Shown here: positions 21,389 through 51,068 of the stretch, piece after piece
How positions within the stretch are numbered: the first letter of the stretch is position 1
Layout of the letters: every line of letters starts with the position of its first letter
From: Diadema setosum
Lineage: Eukaryota > Echinodermata > Echinoidea > Diadematoida > Diadematidae
Reading direction: 5' to 3'
DNA: 64,000 nt
Assembly: GCA_033980235.1 (NCBI GenBank)
Contig: CM067069.1
Location: 15,728,650 to 15,792,649 of the forward strand
Translations under genes and position numbers: made by a program
The notes under the pieces: model-generated
The model's database searches: none
Told to the model about the DNA's origin: nothing
The model's input: only the letters and a program-made list of their open reading frames with translations

Positions 21389-21609
21389 ACTACGTCAACC
21401 GTACGTATGTAAAACGCGCGCGCGTGAACCGTATGCATGCTGCCAACGGCAAGTTATCAAACATACTGCAGCTACACTATGCTGGCTGCTTGTGTACGTG
21501 TGTGTGGCTGATAGATCGATCGCGTGCGCGTACATTGCGTGCGCGTGCGTGCGTCTCTTTAGCGTTTGGTTTGAACAGCTTGAAGAGTGTGTACAGACTG
21601 CGGGAAAAC
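21389..21609 (+). promoter_or_regulatory. DDX39B: Likely promoter and untranslated first exon of DDX39B
   Basis: A CGCGCG- and GCGTGC-rich island, followed by AAAAC|GTAAGTG at 21,609/21,610, a strong donor. A pyrimidine-rich acceptor ending TGTCACAG at 22,438 would join it to a 5'UTR segment starting 40 bases before the start codon. The exon start cannot be fixed from sequence alone. Confidence 0.45.
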
Positions 21610-22477
21610 GTAAGTGAAATCCAACTAAATCGCAGATACAACTTATCATTTATCAAAAATATTGAATTCTAAAGTATTTTATAGATGTATTAGTCCATTA
21701 TGTGTATTCAAAAGTCGATCGTGATCAATTAGATGCAATGAAAGGAAACTAAATGTTCATGTGAAATGCGAAGCTGATAACTAATCGCACGGACTATTCG
21801 TAGTCACGTAGTACTGCAGTAGATGCTTTGTGCAAGATATTGGAAGAAGCAGCAGGCCTGTCCGTACTAGTGTACTGATTGAATGTGTACCTATTTTTTT
21901 TCTTCTTCTTCTTCCTGTACTGACCGACAAGTTGATATTTTGGGCGACTAATTATATTCTCACATGTTTCAGTCTCTCTACGATGTCATTACGATGCAAT
22001 TGTAGCCAATGAGTAATGAAATTATTGCGATTAATATTGCTGAGTGCATGCAGGCATGCAGAATAACGAATAACTACCACCAGTTCGTTCTGCTCCGAGA
22101 TCCGCTCGCTTCTCATCGTGTGCGTACGCGCGTATGCCTGGTTATTTTTTTTTTTTTTTTCACTTGCTTACAATTTACCTAGGTTGGTTGGCCAGCAGGA
22201 CTGCTTTTAAGAAAACTTTTACTGCACAGGCATTGGCTACTTCCCTTCAGTTCGATTTCCATGGTTATAATCTACAGACTTTGTACTTTGTCAGGCAGGA
22301 TTGTTTGAATTATTGATATTGTCACAAGTGTATTTTTTATTTAATTTTTGCTGAACAAAATTCAACAAATTCAACAAATTCAACAAATTCAACTCAATAC
22401 AGAATTACCATTTCTTATCTTTCTTTGTACTGTCACAGCACAGTTGTACTAGATCTGCACCATCTCCATACATCGAC

Positions 22478-32778
<10,301 letters not shown>

Positions 32779-33839
32779 AGCCGGTTCGTCCCCGTAAGAA
32801 ATCTTCTGAGTCATCAGGATCCTCCAGAACAGTCTCCTAGAGTTTCATCATCAGTGTTCATCTAGCAGCCCTTGTGTCTGCTGCAAGCATGGCCAGGAAC
32901 TCTGTCCCAATGCATATTTATACTTCTGTGTGAAACAAGTGCCCCCCCCCCCTTCCATACGCTGTTTGCATACACCTGTCAAAGAACTCTGCTCTTTGCC
33001 ATTCTGAGCTTCGTGAGGCCTAGCTGAAAGTTGAAGTCAGCAGTTAGACTACTCGATGACATGGACAAAAAATTTGACGTCAGAAATGGAAATGTACGCA
33101 CCATAGTGATTTCACATTGCTCCTCAATTTCAGGAAGTCCTTGAATGTGCCAGAGACTGGGAACTTGTTCACCTACTAACACGTAGTAGTAGTCATACCC
33201 AAGTCAGTCTTGTTTGTTAGTTGGACTGGGGTGCAAATTTCTTTTGCTGTTATGGATGGAGAAACAAATGTTTATTTTTTTTTTTTTTTCGCTTCAGAGG
33301 TGCAGAAATTGTAAATGCCAATAATTGTAATGTAGATAGATTTGGGCGCTATTTTGTGCTTTGTTTCACTGTTATTTCATTAGTCGATAAGCACTTTTCT
33401 TCTCTGCATTTCAATCGTAGTAAAAGATATGTGAGGAGAGTTTGAATTCAATATTGCAAGACACAGGTGTGCATCCAGTCCTATGTGAATCTGGGTCTTT
33501 GCATGACTTGTTGTGCTATGAGAAATGACAAGTTAAACCTCTGTATGCTGGCAAAAGCCTATTCATTGTCAGACCCAGGCACTCACGTCAACATACCTTT
33601 CAATCAAACGTGACAATGTGTAAATATCCTCAGTGGAGATAAAAATTGGATGGAGCTAGGTGAGATCTCGGCATATCAAAGTGAAATAGGGGCTAATCCT
33701 TTTTATGTACAGCCATCTATTACTGTTAGAAAGTTCTGAGGACTAAATGCAATCAAGAAATGTTATGTGAGGTTCTGCATCTAGTTTGTTCTGCAATGTA
33801 AGCCACCACAGATAAAGCTTCAGTTACCACAAGACATGA

Positions 33840-33845
33840 AATAAA
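33840..33845 (+). terminator. DDX39B: Candidate polyadenylation signal downstream of DDX39B
   Basis: AATAAA about 1.06 kb after the stop codon. Other A/T-rich sites exist, so the true 3' end is uncertain. Confidence 0.3.
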
Positions 33846-36100
33846 CTTATAAAGCCGATGAACTGATGGCTAGTCTTAATGTAACGAAAAAGAGAAGAAA
33901 ACAAATGTCTACGTCATGAAAAAAAAAAATAGATCTATATCTTGCTTTGTAATATTTAGTTCAATTTGGTTGAATAGGTTCATTCCATTCGTGTTTGAAT
34001 TGTGTGGGTTTTTGTTTTTTCTTTTGTTTCACTTTCATTCTTTTTACACTTGTTCTGGTGTGAATCACCCCATAACAGCCCTCAACTATGACTCAGAAGA
34101 GTAAGGTGCAGTGACTTAAATTTTCCCTTCATGGGCGGCTTTTGTTGTGAAAGAAGTTCACATTTATTGAGAAACTGTTCCTCAAGTTCAGAATGGACTG
34201 CAGAAGAGTGAAGAAGTAATGGGAAGAATGGATGCCTGCATTGTTTTTAATTGAACTTTCCACAGAGATGGTAGAAAGTGCAGGGTATGAATGCACTGTC
34301 ACACTGGAGATAGCATTTTGTCCATTGTGTTTGCTAGGTCCAGTATTTTGTCCAAAGAAAACTGACATTATGCAAAGGATTGCAGTAAAATATTGTCAAG
34401 GAATCCAGTGCAGTGCTTGCAATTTGTGATACTGTATGAAATCAAAGTTGGACAAACCTCCTCCTCCTCCCCAATATGCAAATTGTCCTATTGGGACTTG
34501 GAAATATTTATTGGCATGACAAATGATACTAAGAGTTTGATGTTAATTCCAGCAACGACTTTGTACAAGGCGTATGGTGATTATACGGGGATACCAGCAG
34601 TGTGAAAGTGTCCTGACTACGGGTTTCCATCATGCTTATTTTTGTTTGCGTGTTTAAATGCAAACTTTTTTGCAGGGGAAAGGGAGGGGACAATTTTCAT
34701 TCACATATGACATATGCTGTTCCCAGGCATCTCATGTGCATTTTATGTGTGGCCTTAGAACCTTCCAGGAATCTGTAGAGATATTTTTTGCCTCGATCTC
34801 CCACATGGAAGCATAAATGGCAATGTTAATATGGTTGATCATTATATTGTGAATTGGAAAAAGATGTTCAAACTTTTGTTTTGTTTTTTTTAACTGCCAG
34901 ATACAAGTGATCATGACCACTAGTTAATGAACACAAAGTTTGCAGTCATGGTTGGTTGCAGCCCTACCGTTGCAAGCCATGTGAACCTCACTAAAATTTT
35001 CCTCAAAGTGGTGTCTATTGCACGCAGCAAATGTGAGCTCAAACTACCTCCAGACCCAGGAAAAGATAAATAAATCATTCTTTTTACTTAAATCATCTGG
35101 AGGCAAGGGTTTGTTGCTTTGATACTAAAACATTTATGGGTTAATAAATGTAGAGTGGTAACAGTGAGTTTGGTTCTGTTCCATTCCCTTCACAGGTCTC
35201 ACCTTCTGGTGAGAGCCCATTGTCAATGCCTCTCTTTACATTTTGTTTTCTATCCCCACACACCCCCACCCCCCTTTTCCTCTCTTGTAAAGAGGACTCC
35301 GGTTTCTCTTCATACTGTTAGGAGATTTTGTGCCGAGATCTGTTACGTATTTTAAGGCATTTCTAGTAGGGGGATAAATAAGGTCTTTGGCCTCAAAACT
35401 TTTCTGTGAGCTCACATTGCGTCATCTCACCCAAAAACTGCAGGCATTTTGAGTGGTCATGGAGATACAGGAATGTTGTCCTTTTGTAAATTTCCTCTTT
35501 TTTTTTTTTGTATGACAGAAAGAATGATGTATGTAAAGACGTGTGCAGTACACTTTGTTGGAAATAAACATTATAATGACACATGTCTCTTTTTGACTGA
35601 AGCAAAATTTTGAGATGTCTCTTTTGTTGGTGAATATTGATCTCCTTGACATCGTATGCCATACCATGTACTAATGGCTGCAGAATTGATAGCTTCTAAC
35701 GTCTACGTATGGAATGTGGTTGATATACAAGTGGATTTGTTTATGGTACTAGTGTATTTACCATAGCTGTGGAGGGAGTTATGATTGAGTGTGCAAGTGT
35801 TTGTGTGTGCGAGTGTCTTGTCGGTTTGTGTCTCTGTTGCGTGTGTCTATATGTGCATGCAGGAACACGGGCCATCTACACAGAGTGTGTTACAGGTATT
35901 AGTGCTGCTGGTACATGTAATACATTGTACATTCACAGCCAGTTGATATTTTTATTTTTTGTTAACGTGTACGTATACATTGTACATTGTATTTTCATTT
36001 TCTTTCCTAACTTCTCAGTGTTACAAAAGTCTAGTTACTCTGGAAGCCGATAGCCATGTTGGAAACACATGCAAATTGTGTTAAATGAACTAAAGTGTTT
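33846..36100. other. Intergenic stretch without identifiable genes
   Basis: AT-rich; open frames are short and show no family features. A pyrimidine-rich segment lies at about 35,200-35,300. Confidence 0.5.
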
Positions 36101-36111
36101 CAGCAAAACAA

Positions 36112-36306
36112 TACAGTACGCTCCCTGTAATGAACACGTTTTTAACAAAATTTCAGATACTACAAACTAATATTCAGGTCCCAAAGTTATCATCCATGTA
36201 TTCTTATTCACTTAATTTGTTCAGCTATAAAGAAATTTTGATACACTGAATAACGAAAGAAAACTGCTGGTGCTGAGTACTTTGTTGTAACAGGAGTCGC
36301 CTGTAC
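36112..36306. mobile_element. MITE with TACAGTG ends, copy 2
   Basis: It shares with copy 1 the order ends / AACACG / AACAAARTTTCAG / ATTCAGG / AAGAAATTTTGAT / GAAAGAAAACTGC / ACTTTGTT / GGAGTC / CTGTACT, with about the same length. The two copies are clearly diverged, so the family is not recent. Confidence 0.75.
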
Positions 36307-36544
36307 TCCTTTCCAAATCTTATTTTGAAAGTGTCTAAAGGTACTGCAATAGCATATGGGCAGCATTACTATTAAGTACAAACTGTGCCACGTGTAGTTC
36401 CTTCTTATTTTCTTCCTGTGCTCCCTGAATTTAGCGATATGTCACCCTGTATTCATATACATGTGCATGGAATCTTACGCACAACCAAAATCTCACACAC
36501 TTAAATGTACACTGTATTATGTTATATATATTTCATGAGTATGT

Positions 36545-36632
36545 TTTGCCGATTAGGGTTAGGTTTAGGGTTAAAGTTTGGGTTAAGGTTAGGAATAGGT
36601 TCAGGATTAGGATTAGGGTTAGGGTCAGGGGA
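36545..36632 (+). repeat. Degenerate interstitial telomere-type repeat
   Basis: GGGTTAGG/GGATTAGG/GGTTAAGG variants of TTAGGG for about 85 bases. Too degenerate and too short for a chromosome end. Confidence 0.75.
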
Positions 36633-36639
36633 AGGGTCC

Positions 36640-39600
36640 AGGGTAATAGCCCAGGGGATAATTGCCCTAGACCCATAATTAAACCAAAATCTCATACACT
36701 GAAATGTACCTATGTCATGCCTTGTATATTTCACTAAGTATGTTTTGCAAATTGGGACTGGTATGATGAATTTATGATTGAGAAACACATTGGCAAGATA
36801 AAATACATGTAGAGGTACTTGTACATATACCAGACTAACTGTTCAAAAGAAAAGTTAGCAATATCAAAGCTTGGAAAGAATATACCATGCAAGAGTGGCA
36901 AGTGTGTGAAGGAGAAAATACTTTTAGAAGTTGCTAATTTGATGAAAATAATGACATAGCAAAATAATATGTGTACCAAGGTACAAAGTAAGTGAATAGC
37001 TATGGTCTACAATTTCCATGTGACAGGGCTATCAAGCCCACTTGGTGTATATTAGACCCCCAATCACTGACTTTATCATATTTCTAAAACTGAGATAGTT
37101 TTGTGAACACAAAAAGACATCAAACCAGTATTGCTTCACATTGTGTCATATCAATTTATTCAACAAGTAGATGAAAAAAAAAAAATCACAGCAAAAATGT
37201 GAAAATTCCCTATTGCCATTTCCATGGGACAATCTTGTGTATCAAGTTATTGACATTTACTTTGTATTCACAAATAGATTCACAAGTATACATTTTTTCT
37301 GCTACTAGGTAGGAACAGGAAATACCTAGCAGACATTGTTTTGATGAGTCTGCTCACAGGCAAGAACACTGTCAATTTTTTTTTGTATTTCTCCTGAACA
37401 ATTGTAATCTGGCACTTTCTTAGAAGAATATCCAAAGAGCCATTTAAGGACCGGATAAGCAGCTTTATCAATTTACAGTATATTAGTTTTTCCACGGGTA
37501 AAGCTTAAAGGTAGGGGATACCTTTTACAGACCTCCCAAAATGCAGCAAAACATTAAATATGAACCTCAGGGGACTTGCTTAGGCCACTGCTTAGAAATT
37601 TGGAAGTCAACAGTTATCTAAAATTTGAATAATGCACAAAACTCAACTACTCAGTAGTTCTGTGTGTCAGCCACACTTAAGCCTTTTTGTTGCATTCTTC
37701 TGTATTTGTGATCCATAAACACAAATCTAAAAGTACAAGAGCTGATGTAATAACATATAGAGTGTGTGGCAAGAATGTATATAGAAATGTTTGTAAGTGT
37801 TGATGAACTTTCTTCACAAAATATACATGATGGACACACATGCAGTACATGGGTCTGCAAAGGTAGCCTAGTAATGTACCTGAATTTACGGTGAGCCCCG
37901 AAAACAATTCAATTCAAAATCTAACGGTCAAAAAAAATGTACTAAATGTTAACTTCCACTTTCAATACTTTATGGGAGTTTCTAAAATGATACTCTCTTC
38001 AACATACCACTGTATTTATACAACTCTTCATTTAAGGCGTGCAAATGGGATTCCCTACCTTTAAAAGCACCTTCACTTTCATATGTTTGTAACCATTACA
38101 TCAGATGCATATAAATTTATGTTTTGTCTTGTTAAAAGACGTACACAGTACACGAAGAAAACAAACAAATACAATTCACAAGAACTAGAATTAGGTTAAC
38201 TAGTGCCAGAGCAACAGATCTACACGATTTTACATAAGGTTTCTTGGCTTACAAGGCGGACTCCTTAAAAATGCATGTAATACATACAAACACACAATGA
38301 ACAGGTTTATATTCCCACCTTTAAGTACAACCTAATGCTATTCTCATAATTTTGTCTCAGCCATCATGATATAACTGTTATGCATGTTCAGGTCTGATTT
38401 TTCAATTGGTTAGGAGGAGTTTTCAAAGAGCAGAGACCATCTTTTACTCCACCGACCTGATATGACCACGAAAAAATGTGCGAGGAATTGTATAGGATTC
38501 AATGTCTGCTGAAGTTGCTATCATCCTCTGTTGTACCTCACATAATACGAGGAATACAAACCTCCATGAGATCTAGATTTACACTGATTTTCAGCTTGCA
38601 CAAGGCTGAATGTATTAGAAAGGTTCAGTTAAAAAATCTATAAATGTGAAGACAGAGTGGGTTATTATCTTCCCACATCCACAGTATAATTGTATATCAA
38701 GAAACATTCCATTTTGCTGCAGCACCTATATCACTTGTGTCACAACTATTACAAATTCTTTGGCTGGTTCAAGTAAAGCAGTTTTGTGTCATAATCTGTG
38801 GTACCTATGATTCTGTTCAAAATCAATTCCCATTCTCTGAGGCCATGCAATGTGACATCAGTCTTGACCAGAATCTGTAAATGGTAATTAGCTATTTGCA
38901 AAGGCAGAGCATGTATCACATTTGACTTTCGAGCAAAATAAAATAAGAAAACTCCAAACTTACTGAGAGCACCTCATGATGCAAACTTTACGATGCAACT
39001 ATCCACTACCCGTATCAGCAAAATCAAACATAACTTCAATGACATGATCAACACGAGAAGTCGGAAAGCGCTGCTTGAAATGGGTTAACATCTCTGGTAT
39101 AAGTGTGACAAGCGAGGTCAGCTTTGGGTTTTCATTTTGCAAAACAAGAAGTACAAAAACTGGCCAAAACTTAAATCAACATGTGGTTGCTATTGTTGCA
39201 GTCATGGATAAATACAGGAGATAAAAGCATTGACATGTCACAATGTAAATCTTTCAGTCTTTGACAACACTTGTTTGGAAGATCATACATGAAATACACT
39301 CATTCAGAGCAACACCTCAAGTGAAATAACCACTGAAGACATGACTTGCATCTCTGAATGTCAAATGAACGTCTCATCAAACGAGCAGTTCATGGTCTGA
39401 GTGCAAATTAGTCTTGGCATCAGCACCTCAAATTTTATGATATCTGAGAGGTGAATACATTGGAAGTGACAGTGCAGGGAAGCTTAGTGAAAAGAAGTCT
39501 TTGAAGTATAACATTTTCTGAAGTGATTCGAGTGCAAAATCTCCCTCATACACTACTTCTGATGACGACATACTCCTCTTGTGCTGATGACCATCAGCAC

Positions 39601-39900
39601 AGAATACATCCTACCACAACAGCCTACTTCCAGGTCACTGTCCTTTTACTTGCTGCATGCCTCAAATTCCATGTAGTATCAACATAACTGTTCATATATA
39701 TACACTAATAAATACTTGCGGAGTTTTGAAATTTGATCCATCGGCACAAAGTGTATCAAGTTTAAATTCTGTTTACATCAACACACATATTGTATACTTT
39801 CAAACCCTTGCCTGCAATCAAAGAGTGAGTCTCTGTGTCACTCACCAAATTTTAGTGGCAAAAAGACCAGCAAGAGAATGTCATCGCTAAAACATATTTT
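36640..39900. other. Intergenic stretch downstream of PTGES2
   Basis: AT-rich, no supported gene. The part nearest 39,926 should contain the PTGES2 3'UTR, but I cannot place its end. Confidence 0.45.
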
Positions 39901-39925
39901 AGAATCGTCATCTCTGGATCAGCAG

Positions 39926-45060
<5,135 letters not shown>

Positions 45061-46955
45061 CATGTCTGATGTATCACGGATGTGAGACTGCTTGTATCAA
45101 AACATAACCAACCGGGTTCATAGACTCTACATTCTCGCCGCATATCCCGCAGACGTCAAACATTTCATCACTCTTTTGGATGAAAACTCTTGGTGAAGAT
45201 CTCTGACACTGTGGAAGTAAAACCATCAAACTGTGTTGTGACGGTGAACGCATCAATACCATTTTCAGCTATCAGGTGAACCATGGACGGCACCATACCC
45301 TCAGAGTTTCCTGAAGGTGTCTTTATCGAGAATGGTAAGTTCTGAATCTGAGTTAGCAGGATGACCATTATGCCAGTACATTACCACTAACGAGTCACAC
45401 TCACTGTCTAGTTACAGTAGTATGTTGATCGAAAGATGGGTCTGTATCTTGTCGTCGACTAACGTTAGACAGAAAGATCCGTCTGTCCGGAGGAGTCTTT
45501 TATTTTTTTTTTGACGTTATTGCTCTCCTCCGTGAAATCAGAAGCAGTCTCCGCGGAACATATCCCGGACGATCAGATACAGACTGATCTTTCAGTCAAG
45601 TCGTCGGCTCGTCGGGGATATGTTCCACAAAGACTACATCTGGCTTCACAGAGTTCTCTCTTATGGAAGAGAGCCATAATAAGTATTAAAAAAAAAAAGA
45701 GTGATAAAAAAAAACCTCCTCTATCTAAGTCTAGACAGACAGATAGTATGGAACCAGTACAAGTATGTAACTGCCCTTGGCTTGTCTTACTTGGATTCTA
45801 CTTGTACTAAAGCTACAGTCAAAGGCATGTGACATTCATTTTGACAAGTCCCCCAAAATGTGTAAAAATGTCATCAAGATTTAAGTTTTGATCGATGAAC
45901 AGGTAGATTTCTATTACCCATGCAGGGCAGAGTTCCCACCCCACCTCCCTGGTAGGACCTAGAGTAATCAACCCTGTTTGCGGCAGGGTCAGTTTCATTC
46001 ATCAATAAAACAGCTATTTCAATAAGCTAAGGAACATCACAAACAGGCAAGTGTTCTATGGTGTCTATGGGAAGTGACACCTGATTGGGCCTTTTCATCA
46101 GTGAATGAAACAGCCCCTGCTGGAAATGGGCAGCCTGTGAAATGCCTTCCACAAATAGGGGTTTACTCTAGTACATCATCGCTGGATTAAGGTAAAAGTA
46201 AAGACAATGTAGCCTACTTTGTAAAATAGGTATAACTATCCCATCAATGAATAGAAGCGTGGCCATTATAAACATAGCCTACTGTAAAACAGGGTGTTTA
46301 ATTAACACTTTGTAAACAATACACTGTGGCAATACATGGCTTTTCTCTTGTGGGGAACTAGTTTTAACAGTGATTGCATACAACGGGTGTTGTAAAGCTT
46401 AAGTGTAACGCAGGTTTAACTTCACTTGCAAACATTGCAGCATACATTGTACTTATCAGTCTGACTGAGTCATATGATTTATACATTTTTTAAGCTTTTA
46501 ATTTAACTTTTGATCTCTTAATAGTCATCTAGGAACCCTTTAAACCCTTGAAAAGATGGGTGCCTGCAGCATTAGGTGAACAAACGAAAGAAAGTATATT
46601 TTTTAATTCTTATTCTGGTTTCGGGTCACTGAGGTAAAAATTGTTATGATAATGATATTAATGTTTGTAAGAGTTCCTTTTGAACCCCCTCCCCCTTAAA
46701 AGACATATTAGCTGTATGGTAGTAAGTATTTAATACATGGCTGAAAATGATATTTCCAAACACGTATAGAGTCTATTTAGTATTGACTTCATAAGGCTGA
46801 CAAAGGGATAAAAACATTTGAATGTCTGTACTGGGTTCCAGAGTCCAAGGATGTAGGGTAAGAGTTTGGGATAATATTTTTTCTTTCATGGTATTTGCCC
46901 CCAAAATACCACACCCCAGTTTTTATGTTTTTATGTTTTTTTTTCTCCACCCCAA
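45061..46955. other. Intergenic or intronic stretch, nothing firm
   Basis: No supported exon. The region 45,425-45,640 contains short inverted matches (TCTGTATCTTGTCGTC against GACGATCAGATACAGA), suggestive of an old repeat. Confidence 0.4.
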
Positions 46956-47367
46956 TTAAAGGGATGGTACAGTTTTGGTTAAGGTAAGAATTCAGGCTCT
47001 TACTTTTTGTGACATACTAAGAAACCACTGTACTTATGAAATGTTAAAGAGCATAATTCTAAGAGGAATTCAAAGTTTACTTGATGGAAATCACTTTTGA
47101 AATGACTGAGATATCAAAAAACAAACAAAACAACGTGATCTTTAATAAAAGGGGGGTCTTGCCTTTTATTAGGATCCATTTTTTTTTTTTGGATGTCTCA
47201 GCCATTTCAAAACCAACTGTCATCAAACAAACTTTTAATTCCTCTTAGAATTATATGGGTCTTTAACATTTCATAAGTAGTTTCTTATTATCTTTAAAAA
47301 AAAATAACATCAAAAGAAGTTGGAAATCTGAAGCCCCATCTCAACCAAAACTGAACCATCCCTTCAA
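46956..47367. mobile_element. Palindromic foldback element, copy 2
   Basis: Starts TTAAAGGGATGGTACAGTTTTGG and ends CAAAACTGAACCATCCCTT. Same internal blocks as copy 1, including TTCTAAGAGGAATTCAAAG and TTATTAGGATCC. Confidence 0.88.
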
Positions 47368-49456
47368 AAATGTTGCACTACTTTAGAACATTTGTTGATT
47401 ATACATTCAAGAGAAGCAGTAATGACAAGCATGTTGGTTTTGTTAATTACTTATCATTAGTCTTAGTCGTTCTTAAAAACAGTTCTCAATAAAAGTTGTT
47501 GTAGTAGTGATGATAGTATGTAGAGCAGTAGTAATGTCAAAATCTTTTTTCTTGAGTTGAATTAAAGCATCCTTATTGTCTTGTTTCTGGAAATGTCAGA
47601 TGAGACAATTTGAAAAAGAAAAAGACTTGTCAGTTCATTGTTGGGAGTGGCAGCCCTGGCAGGAATGTGTTGCAACAGACTATCCGACACTTAATGGCTA
47701 CTAGTATTCAGCTTGAACGTGTTTATATGTTTTGCAATATGATGCAAAAGAGTTCCAAAGAAAATATCTACTCTCTGGTATCTAGTACCTGAATGTGCAT
47801 ATAGATAAAAATGTTTCTTATTTTCTTTTTCTTTTTAAGAAAGCTCAGGAATGGATGAAGAGTTCCTTTTGATTCCTATACTCATGATGGATCTTTCACA
47901 CAGTCTGTAAATTTTCAGTAACAATAATGGCTTTTTTCACCGAGAACTGCTGACACTCTTATGAAAATCCTTAGAAATTAAAGATAAGTCTTGAATACAC
48001 AGAGTTTATTGTTCATCGCAGAGATCAGTGCACTATACAGCTGTATGCATCTGAGTATCCTATCTAATCAGAATTGTGATGGTTGTATTTTTCCAAATGC
48101 TCATCTTGAGTTTGGAAATGTACATTTATCACTCCCATTCCTTCCTATTTGTTACCTCAGTGACAAGTACAGCAAAACTGATCTGATAAATATTGATAAA
48201 CTGTCTTTGGAAACTAAATTGATATTGTTTGTTGAAAGTTTGTTTCTCCTTTTAAACAGTGCACATACATAATAAATGTAAAATGCTAATGTTTGTGGTA
48301 ATAGATAAGGATGGTAATGAGGTATAAGGGACTGAAAGTGTCCTATTTTGTATTTCTTTCAGTGTTATTTTCCACAAAAAGAAGGAATTTTGTATCCTAC
48401 ATTTTTCGATTTTGCACAGGTTAACACAACCCCCACCCCAGCACTACCGAGTATTACAATATCTATCACACTCGGTGAAGTGTATTAAGTACAGAAAGGG
48501 GCGTCGTGGTTAACATCAAAGGAAAAGCAAGCAGTGTAGCCTGCTCTACAGTGTTTCCACAGTGTAAAGGAGTTTTATTGTGTGTGTACTACACAGCAAA
48601 CAGCCAAGTCTCAAAGGTCGCAATAGGAACTGAAATGGGCACCATAATTCAGTAGTAAGCCTGTCTTGTTTGCATTGTGCGTGTACATGTTCAAAGGAAT
48701 GGTACCGCATGTGAATGTATATAATTTGTGTGTCTGTTTGTGTCTTTTTTTCTATGGAATACCTTCCCCCAACACAGGTGGTTGTGCTACAATCTTGTTC
48801 TCCCTGCTAATAGGTCTTCTATGATTCATGCAACATTAAATGCTGATTCTTGACAAGAATGCATTATTCTTTATGCAAAAGCTATTCTAGTGCATTTTAT
48901 CTTCCATGCACTATGGTATTTTTATGATGTAGAATGTCTGCAATCCAACCCTCTTCTCTGAGAAAAGATACCTGGTAAATACAAAAGTAAACAGTGAAAA
49001 TAAACATTTGCCACTATAATACATCAATTGAAATGTCCACAAGGCTTTGCCAGGGTTTGAGAATGGTACAACTTGTATGTTATGCTATCTGTTCTGCAAG
49101 AGTGCATAAAATAGATGGTATTATACCTGAGCAAGGGTAGGTTACACAGTACAGTGTACACAAAATACACTTTTATCTTGTTTCAAATAGAATTCTGTGT
49201 ATTGTGTGAACAATACAGGCTACACTATTTGATAGCAACTGTCAACAGATTTATGCAGAATGTGTATAGAAATTGATGTTTTCAAGGTGGAGTATTCTGC
49301 AAATGTGACCTTGATTAACATGTGATTTGCGAAAATGAAGACCCCACAAATGTAGTATATGTAGTAGGCCTACTGTGTATAAAGCACTGATTCAAAGATA
49401 TTTTGATATGTCGTATGACTTTTATCATTCCTTGCTGCCAATTTTGAATTCAGCAG
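47368..49456. other. AT-rich stretch, nothing identified
   Basis: No ORF with protein-like sequence and no clear repeat. It could be 5' or intronic sequence of the TIR-domain gene. Confidence 0.4.
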
Positions 49457-49504
49457 AAAAGGATGAGGATGAAGAAGCTCCAGCGACACCTGAACCAGAG
49501 AAAG
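49457..49504 (+). CDS. Candidate small acidic exon of the TIR-domain gene
   Basis: 48 bases between a pyrimidine-tract acceptor ending TTCAGCAG and a G|GTAGAA donor. It reads KDEDEEAPATPEPEK in the frame that begins and ends in phase 1, which is the phase needed by the TIR exon at 57,541. The acidic/proline composition suits a linker. The donor is moderate. An 8-kb intron would follow. Confidence 0.45.
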
Positions 49505-51068
49505 GTAGAACCAAAATTGATGTGACCATGTTCCACTCATCCATGAAAATCACCAAAATCACCAAAATCACATCATTATTTCTCACCCATGCCAAGTGTA
49601 GTTTTGGCAAAGAACATTCACTTGAAAGAGAAAGAAGCAAAGTTTTGCTCATAGTGGTTGATACCGAAATGTACATGGGCAGTGGCATAGGATGCAAAGT
49701 TCTATTGTCAATGCCTTAGGCAAGCTAATGAGAATGTACTCTTATAACACAAGGAATGATTACAGATGTGTGTTTTACTCATAGAATACACTTCACTGAC
49801 TGTGAAGGGAAGATTGGTAAAGGAAGATTGACCAGATTTGTATTTATTTACTATAACTTCGCCATATCAAACAGTTGTTAGTATGCATTGGACCCCCAAA
49901 TTATGTCAGTTTGTGTTAAATTTATGAACAAATGTGTGTGTACAGGTGTGTTTGAAGTTATCATGCTGCCAAACATAAACAAAAAGAACAAAATTTGCAA
50001 AAATGCTCATCAAAAACATTCAAGTCATTACTCCAGCCAAACATGAGCTCACCTACCCTCTTCCTTTAGATCCTCAGCTTCATTTTTCTCTCCTCCACCA
50101 TTCCTACCCCCCCCCCAAAAAAAAAAAACCCTTCCCTTTATACTGGTACATTGTACAAATTAAATTTCCAGACAAGGCCCATTCACACACAGAGGGTTTT
50201 CAGTTTTTTATTCATGATGCAACATTGTTCACCTCCATTCGCACATGGCCAAAAAACTCACTCCGCTGCAAGCAGAGCTCTTTAAATTCCTGGACTGTGC
50301 AATGACTGGAATATGCCCATGCATAGTGTGATATGGGAGTCGAATGTACAACGTGTATATTGTGTGTGTGTGTGTGTGTGATTATGGGTGTGTGCAGTTC
50401 ACACACTTTGTGATAGGCACTCATCGCGAAGAATGAAAAAATAAAAAATAAATCGAGGTACATAGACTTTTACATGAGAATGTCAGATCACAGGACTGGT
50501 AGTTGGTGATCAATTTTTGCGTTGTGTGAAGAAGTGAGTGTGTTTTGTTGTTGTTGTTGTTCTTGTTGTTGAAAGAACTATGTGTGTGTGTGTGGGGGGG
50601 GGGGGGCACAAACCAGTCCCAAAACATCTGTGCAAGTGCTTACCCACTTATTACATCTTTCATGATTGGTGCTGTGAAGCCATATGGCTGTTAACCTTCA
50701 TTCCAGACTTTCAGTGTAAACCTTTGTGTGATCTCTTCCCTTCTCCAGACAGGTCAAGCAGATAGAGCTCAAAAGCCCCCTTCTTTGCAAAACTCAGTGC
50801 CATACGTTTGCAAAAGAACAAATGAGTATCAAATGAAAATTATTTAGTGTACCCGAGAAAAATGTAAGATGGCATCGAGTGCAATGATTTAATGTCTGGA
50901 TGAAATTAGTATTTCTACAGAAGTTGATGTTCCAACAAAATGTGGTACATTCAATCAAGGTACAGTACTCTAAACTCCTTTGTTCAGTATACAAACAACT
51001 CATGTTTGGATGATGTGTCACTTGCTTCCTTTTGCTATAGAGTAAGGTACATGTAGTGCACCTTGCAT

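Noticed and set aside
36545..36632. Possible chromosome end
   Set aside because: The repeats are degenerate, short and flanked by unique sequence on both sides.
45074..45368. Minus-strand frames with a CGICGENV segment, considered as a zinc-finger gene fragment
   Set aside because: Only one Cys pair, two short overlapping frames and no splice context; not enough to call.
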